DNA of 39,000 nt from a virus: the IMG/VR virus record IMGVR_UViG_3300043803_000411, positions 1-39,000 of that record. One strand, 5' to 3'. Both the position numbers and the translations under genes were made by a program. Below are positions 35,673 through 39,000 of the stretch, piece after piece. The notes below the pieces were generated by a model. That model saw only the letters and a list, made by a program, of their open reading frames with translations. It did no database searches and was not told the origin of the DNA. Within the stretch, counting starts at the first letter, position 1, and each line of letters starts with the position of its first letter.

Positions 35673-37582
35673 GAGCCGATACCAAAGTCTTTATCGCGTT
35701 CGACCTTTCCGTATCAGGGCAGGGAACTTTTTTCACGCTGAACGATGCGGTGAAAGGTGAGTTGGATAGCGCGACGTATGTTCTCGCTGGCGACGTTTTG
35801 ACGGATGTTACTGAGGATGTGCGGTCTGTTCAGGTGCGGCGTGGTCGTTCGTGGCAGTTGGATAAGTTTGAGACTGGTACGGCTAACGTGGTGCTGGCGA
35901 ATAGGGAACGCCAATACGATCCTAGTAACGCGATTGAGACTGCGACTCGCCTTAACTATGTGCCTAATCCGTCATTCGAAGTAGACACTACGGGCTGGTC
36001 TGCGTCGGCTACTGACTTCACGACGGCGGGTGCGTCGTTGGGCACTACTGCGGTGTCTGCGTTTGGGGCTGCTGCCGCGCTTGTGACGACGGGTGATACG
36101 TCTGCAAGTCAAGGTTTCCACACAGTCTTGACGGGGCTGCCTGCTAACACGACGTTCGTGATTAGTGGGTATGTGTTTCCGGTTTCGGGGGCTGGCGTGT
36201 TCCTCGCGACGAAAGACACGACGAATAATGTTGTGGGTACGGTGGGTTTGAGCGCGTCACCTTCCGGTTTGATCGGTCCTAGCGTGGCGACGATTGCTGA
36301 TTGGGACCGCATTTCATCGGTTATTACTACGGGCGCTAGTGTCGCTGACGTTGTTGTCGCGTTCGGGGCTGACGAGAATCCGCAGCGGTTCACGTTGGAT
36401 GATGCGACGTTGGGGCAGTTGGGGAGCGCGTCGCTCGCAGGCGGCACGAGTTCGCAGTTCCGTGTAGATGCGGTGCTGTGCGAGACAGGTAGTACCGTGT
36501 TGCCGTACTGTGATGGTGGGGCTGCTGACGGCACGATCCTGTCAGCGTCTACCTCTTGGAACGGCACCCCGAATAACAGTACGTCTAATCTTGTGTATGG
36601 TATTCCGGGGACGGGTTCCCCGTACTTCCCTAGCGTTAAGCCGCGTAAGGAAATGCAGATCACGCTTGACGGTGGCGCGGTGTTCACAGGGCTTGTGGAG
36701 GATTGGGATTACCAGTTCTCACTCAATAACGATTCGACGGCGACGGTTCGCGGGGCCGACGGGTTCACTCGCCTAGCGCAAACGCTCATTAACCCGGTGA
36801 GTGTGCCTGCCGAAACGAGCGGTGAGCGCGTGGAGCGGGTGCTGGACTTGACGGAAGTTGGGTGGCCTGCTGGCTCGCGTGCGATTGACACGGGCGCGGC
36901 GACGCTAGGGGCGCAGGACAGTGGCGGTACGTCTGATCCGCAGCCCGTGAACACGCTCCAATACTTGCAACAGGTGGAGTCTGCGGAGCCGGGCGCGTTG
37001 TTCATTGACGGGGCGGGGGTTCTCAGGTTCCGGTCACGGGCTACGGCACAAACGCTGACGGGCGTGACGTTCTCTGACGCGGGGGATATCCCATTCGTGG
37101 ATGTGTCTATCGACTACGGCGTCGATAACGTCAGGAATCAGGTGACGATTAACCGTGTAGGCGGGTCGCTCATCACGGTAACGAGTCAGCCTAGCGTGGA
37201 CGAGTACGGCGTTATCGCCTACCAGTTGCAGGACAGTCTGCTATCTAGCGACGAACAGGCTGAGACTCTGGCAACGTGGATCGTGCAAGAGTACGCGCAG
37301 CCTAAGATTCGCATTGACCGGATCACGGTAGACGTAGGCATGTTGACGATCAGCCAAAGGTCAGAGGTGTTCTCGCTGGACTTGGGTGACGTTGTGCGGG
37401 TGACGTTCACGCCACAAGGGGTGGGGCTACCTATTGACCGTTACCTGACGGTGGATGCGTTAGAGCACTCTATTACTCCAAGCGATCACCGGATGACGCT
37501 TGACCTGTCGGACGCCTCCCCAGGATTCGTTCTGGATAGTCCTGCGTTCGGTGTCCTGAACTCTAGTAAACTCGGATTCTGA
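35669..37582 (+). CDS. Minor tail protein with carbohydrate-binding-like domain
   Basis: 637 residues. The N terminus (AFDLSVSGQGTFFTLNDAVK) and RGRSWQLDKFETGTANVVLA give a tail-tip/hub type start. From about residue 95, LNYVPNPSFEVDTTGWSASA begins a jelly-roll of the CBM4/9 kind found in phage minor tail proteins. The C-terminal half (VRNQVTINRVGGSLI, ITVDVGMLTISQRSEVFSLD) is hub-like. It probably binds the host surface at the tail tip. The ATGA overlap with the tape measure gene is typical. Confidence 0.78.
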   Translation: MRADTKVFIAFDLSVSGQGTFFTLNDAVKGELDSATYVLAGDVLTDVTEDVRSVQVRRGRSWQLDKFETGTANVVLANRERQYDPSNAIETATRLNYVPNPSFEVDTTGWSASATDFTTAGASLGTTAVSAFGAAAALVTTGDTSASQGFHTVLTGLPANTTFVISGYVFPVSGAGVFLATKDTTNNVVGTVGLSASPSGLIGPSVATIADWDRISSVITTGASVADVVVAFGADENPQRFTLDDATLGQLGSASLAGGTSSQFRVDAVLCETGSTVLPYCDGGAADGTILSASTSWNGTPNNSTSNLVYGIPGTGSPYFPSVKPRKEMQITLDGGAVFTGLVEDWDYQFSLNNDSTATVRGADGFTRLAQTLINPVSVPAETSGERVERVLDLTEVGWPAGSRAIDTGAATLGAQDSGGTSDPQPVNTLQYLQQVESAEPGALFIDGAGVLRFRSRATAQTLTGVTFSDAGDIPFVDVSIDYGVDNVRNQVTINRVGGSLITVTSQPSVDEYGVIAYQLQDSLLSSDEQAETLATWIVQEYAQPKIRIDRITVDVGMLTISQRSEVFSLDLGDVVRVTFTPQGVGLPIDRYLTVDALEHSITPSDHRMTLDLSDASPGFVLDSPAFGVLNSSKLGF

Positions 37583-37598
37583 CGGAAGGAAAGTCCTC

Positions 37599-37976
37599 AT
37601 GGCTCAGTTTGTTCCCGGTGAAGTTCTCACCGCCGCGAACCTCAATAACGCTATTAACGCGCCTACTGTGAACCAGCAGACTGCTTCCGCATACACGCTC
37701 GCGCTGACGGATGCGGGGAAGGTTGTTCTGCTGTCCGGTAGTGTGGCGCAGACGGTGACTATCCCGGCTGAGTCCTCCGCATCGTTCGTTACCGGGACAA
37801 CTATCGGCGTCCTCTCAGGAGGTAACGCGTCCGTCACGATCCAAGGCGCATCACTCGTGACGCTGAACTCTACGGTCGGTTCTGGTAGCGCGGTGTCTCT
37901 GACTGGTGCTTACACGGCGGCGCAGTTGTTTAAGTCGGCGTCGAATACTTGGATCGCCATTGGGAGCATTGACTGA
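37599..37976 (+). CDS. Short minor tail protein
   Basis: 125 residues. MAQFVPGEVLTAANLNNAIN is the start of many phage tail fibre or tip proteins (the V-L-T-A-A-x-L-N motif). The rest is a beta-rich domain (LALTDAGKVVLLSGSVAQTV, ASVTIQGASLVTLNS, FKSASNTWIAIGSID) typical of tail-fibre needles. It follows the hub gene by 16 bases with GGAAGGAAAG upstream. Confidence 0.72.
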   Translation: MAQFVPGEVLTAANLNNAINAPTVNQQTASAYTLALTDAGKVVLLSGSVAQTVTIPAESSASFVTGTTIGVLSGGNASVTIQGASLVTLNSTVGSGSAVSLTGAYTAAQLFKSASNTWIAIGSID

Positions 37977-37979
37977 GTT

Positions 37980-39000
37980 ATGTCTCTTCTGCGGATTCTA
38001 GGGGCGCTCGCGTCGTCTGGTGCTATCGCGCCGTCATCTCTTTCCCTTCAGTACCTAGTCATTGCGGGTGGCGGCGGTGGTGGCGGTGGAGGTGGCGCAG
38101 GCGGCGGCGGCGCAGGCGGCTATCGCTGCAACAGGACCGGAGAATCTAGCGGCGGGGGTGCAGCGGCAGAGGCGGCGTTTAATGCGGTCACCGCTAGCGC
38201 ATATGCAATCACAATCGGCGCTGGCGGTGCAGGAGCGTCGGCTGGAAGCAACTCCACAGATAACGCCAACGGTAGTAACTCCGTATTCTCTACCGTTACA
38301 AGCACCGGGGGCGGCAAAGGTGGAAACTTCGACATCGGCTCTAGCGGCGGTTCGGGCGGTGGCGGCGGTGGTGGATTCTTTCCGGGCAAGGCGGGTGGCG
38401 CTGGCACAACCAATCAAGGCTACGCGGGAGGTAACGCTGGCGTAGATCAGAGCCCATACAACGGGGGCGGCGGCGGTGGCGCTGGCAGCGTTGGAGGGAC
38501 TAACAGCACATCTAAAAGCCCGGCGGGTGCCGGAGGTAGCGGTATCTCGTCGTCGATTACTGGCAGCAGTATCGCGCGTGGCGGCGGCGGTGGCGGTGGC
38601 GGTCGCCCCGGTGGTGGCGGGAACAACATTGACGTAACAGGTGGTTCCGCGACCGCTGGCGGTGGCACGGGCGGCAACGGCAAAACAAACGCGACCGCTG
38701 GCGGCAACGGGACCGCAAACACAGGTGGCGGCGGCGGTGGCTCTGGCAACTCTGCCGATCTCTCTGGTACCGCGCTCGCTGGCGGCGCTGGCGGTTCTGG
38801 TGTTGTCATCCTCCGCATCCCTAACACGTTCACGGCTGTATTCACTAGCGGCGTAACCTACACAGAAACCGTAGACAGCACGGATAAGGTGTATACGGTT
38901 ACTGCTGCTGGTGTGTCGGATACGGTGTCGTTCTTCGCTAACTCTGCGCTTGTGCTGGCGTCTTACCTGATCGTTGGCGGCGGCGGTGGAGGTGGCGCAG
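37980..39000 (+). CDS. Glycine-rich tail fibre/adhesin protein, cut by the right edge
   Basis: The ATG at 37980 opens a frame that runs off the window (340 codons seen). After MSLLRILGALASSGAIAPSS comes a Gly-rich domain with runs of 8-10 glycines, closed by GGSGVVILRIP, a strand that ends such domains. FTSGVTYTETVDSTDKVYTV follows, and a second domain opens at the right end with YLIVGGGGGGGGA. Gly-rich polyglycine-II-like bundles occur in phage adhesins that recognise receptors. The full length and any C-terminal domains are not visible. Confidence 0.75.
   Translation, partial: MSLLRILGALASSGAIAPSSLSLQYLVIAGGGGGGGGGGAGGGGAGGYRCNRTGESSGGGAAAEAAFNAVTASAYAITIGAGGAGASAGSNSTDNANGSNSVFSTVTSTGGGKGGNFDIGSSGGSGGGGGGGFFPGKAGGAGTTNQGYAGGNAGVDQSPYNGGGGGGAGSVGGTNSTSKSPAGAGGSGISSSITGSSIARGGGGGGGGRPGGGGNNIDVTGGSATAGGGTGGNGKTNATAGGNGTANTGGGGGGSGNSADLSGTALAGGAGGSGVVILRIPNTFTAVFTSGVTYTETVDSTDKVYTVTAAGVSDTVSFFANSALVLASYLIVGGGGGGGA

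Overview
The window looks like about 39 kb of a tailed phage (siphovirus) of an actinobacterial host. Supporting this are the GC-rich composition, many GTG and TTG starts, dense ATGA/GTGA gene overlaps, an HK97-type head module, a 1,616-residue tape measure with a frameshifted tail chaperone, and the mix of replication genes. I see no integrase, immunity repressor, tRNA or CRISPR array. The host genus cannot be named from sequence alone.

Layout. (1) Positions 1-5971, plus strand: end of a head gene, small structural proteins, scaffold with a nested internal start, decoration protein, major capsid protein and the head-tail connector set up to the tail terminator. (2) 5971-9877, plus strand: cargo genes comprising a Com-like zinc ribbon, a metallophosphoesterase, small proteins, a glycosyltransferase, a methyltransferase and a virion-like protein. 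(3) 9880-28533, minus strand: one nearly continuous block. From its promoter end it carries small early genes, DUF932, recombination and repair genes (Rad52-like, pyrimidine-dimer glycosylase, Cas4-like nuclease, RusA), a replication protein, SSB, then ParB, a TET/JBP dioxygenase and a TET-associated glycosyltransferase, a secreted lytic enzyme, both terminase subunits and a sugar-nucleotide dehydratase. (4) 28534-28861: divergent control region. (5) 28862-39000, plus strand: two tail-tube paralogues, tail chaperones with a -1 frameshift site, tape measure and minor tail proteins. The head and tail modules are therefore separated by the whole early/DNA block.

The most striking content is a family of eight intergenic RNA elements on the minus strand between 24965 and 28301. 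Each has the complete core of a type II hammerhead ribozyme: GAAA, a stem III hairpin, a UC cleavage site, a stem I hairpin, CUGANGA, and a short stem II joining the two ends. Stems I, II and III change sequence between copies but keep pairing. The stem I loop also pairs with bases just after stem II, next to the ribosome-binding site of the next gene. The predicted effect is that the early polycistronic RNA cuts itself into short mRNAs, each with a 3' hairpin and a 5' hairpin plus leader.

The second system is a DNA hypermodification cassette: ParB-like, TET/JBP dioxygenase and TET-associated glycosyltransferase in overlapping genes. The cytosine-C5 methyltransferase expected to supply 5-methylcytosine is not in the window. 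A separate set of sugar genes (GT-B glycosyltransferase, methyltransferase, dTDP-glucose dehydratase-like enzyme) may decorate the virion or the host surface. Several genes of 25-53 codons (zinc ribbons and single-span membrane peptides) fit exactly between neighbours with overlapping start and stop codons.
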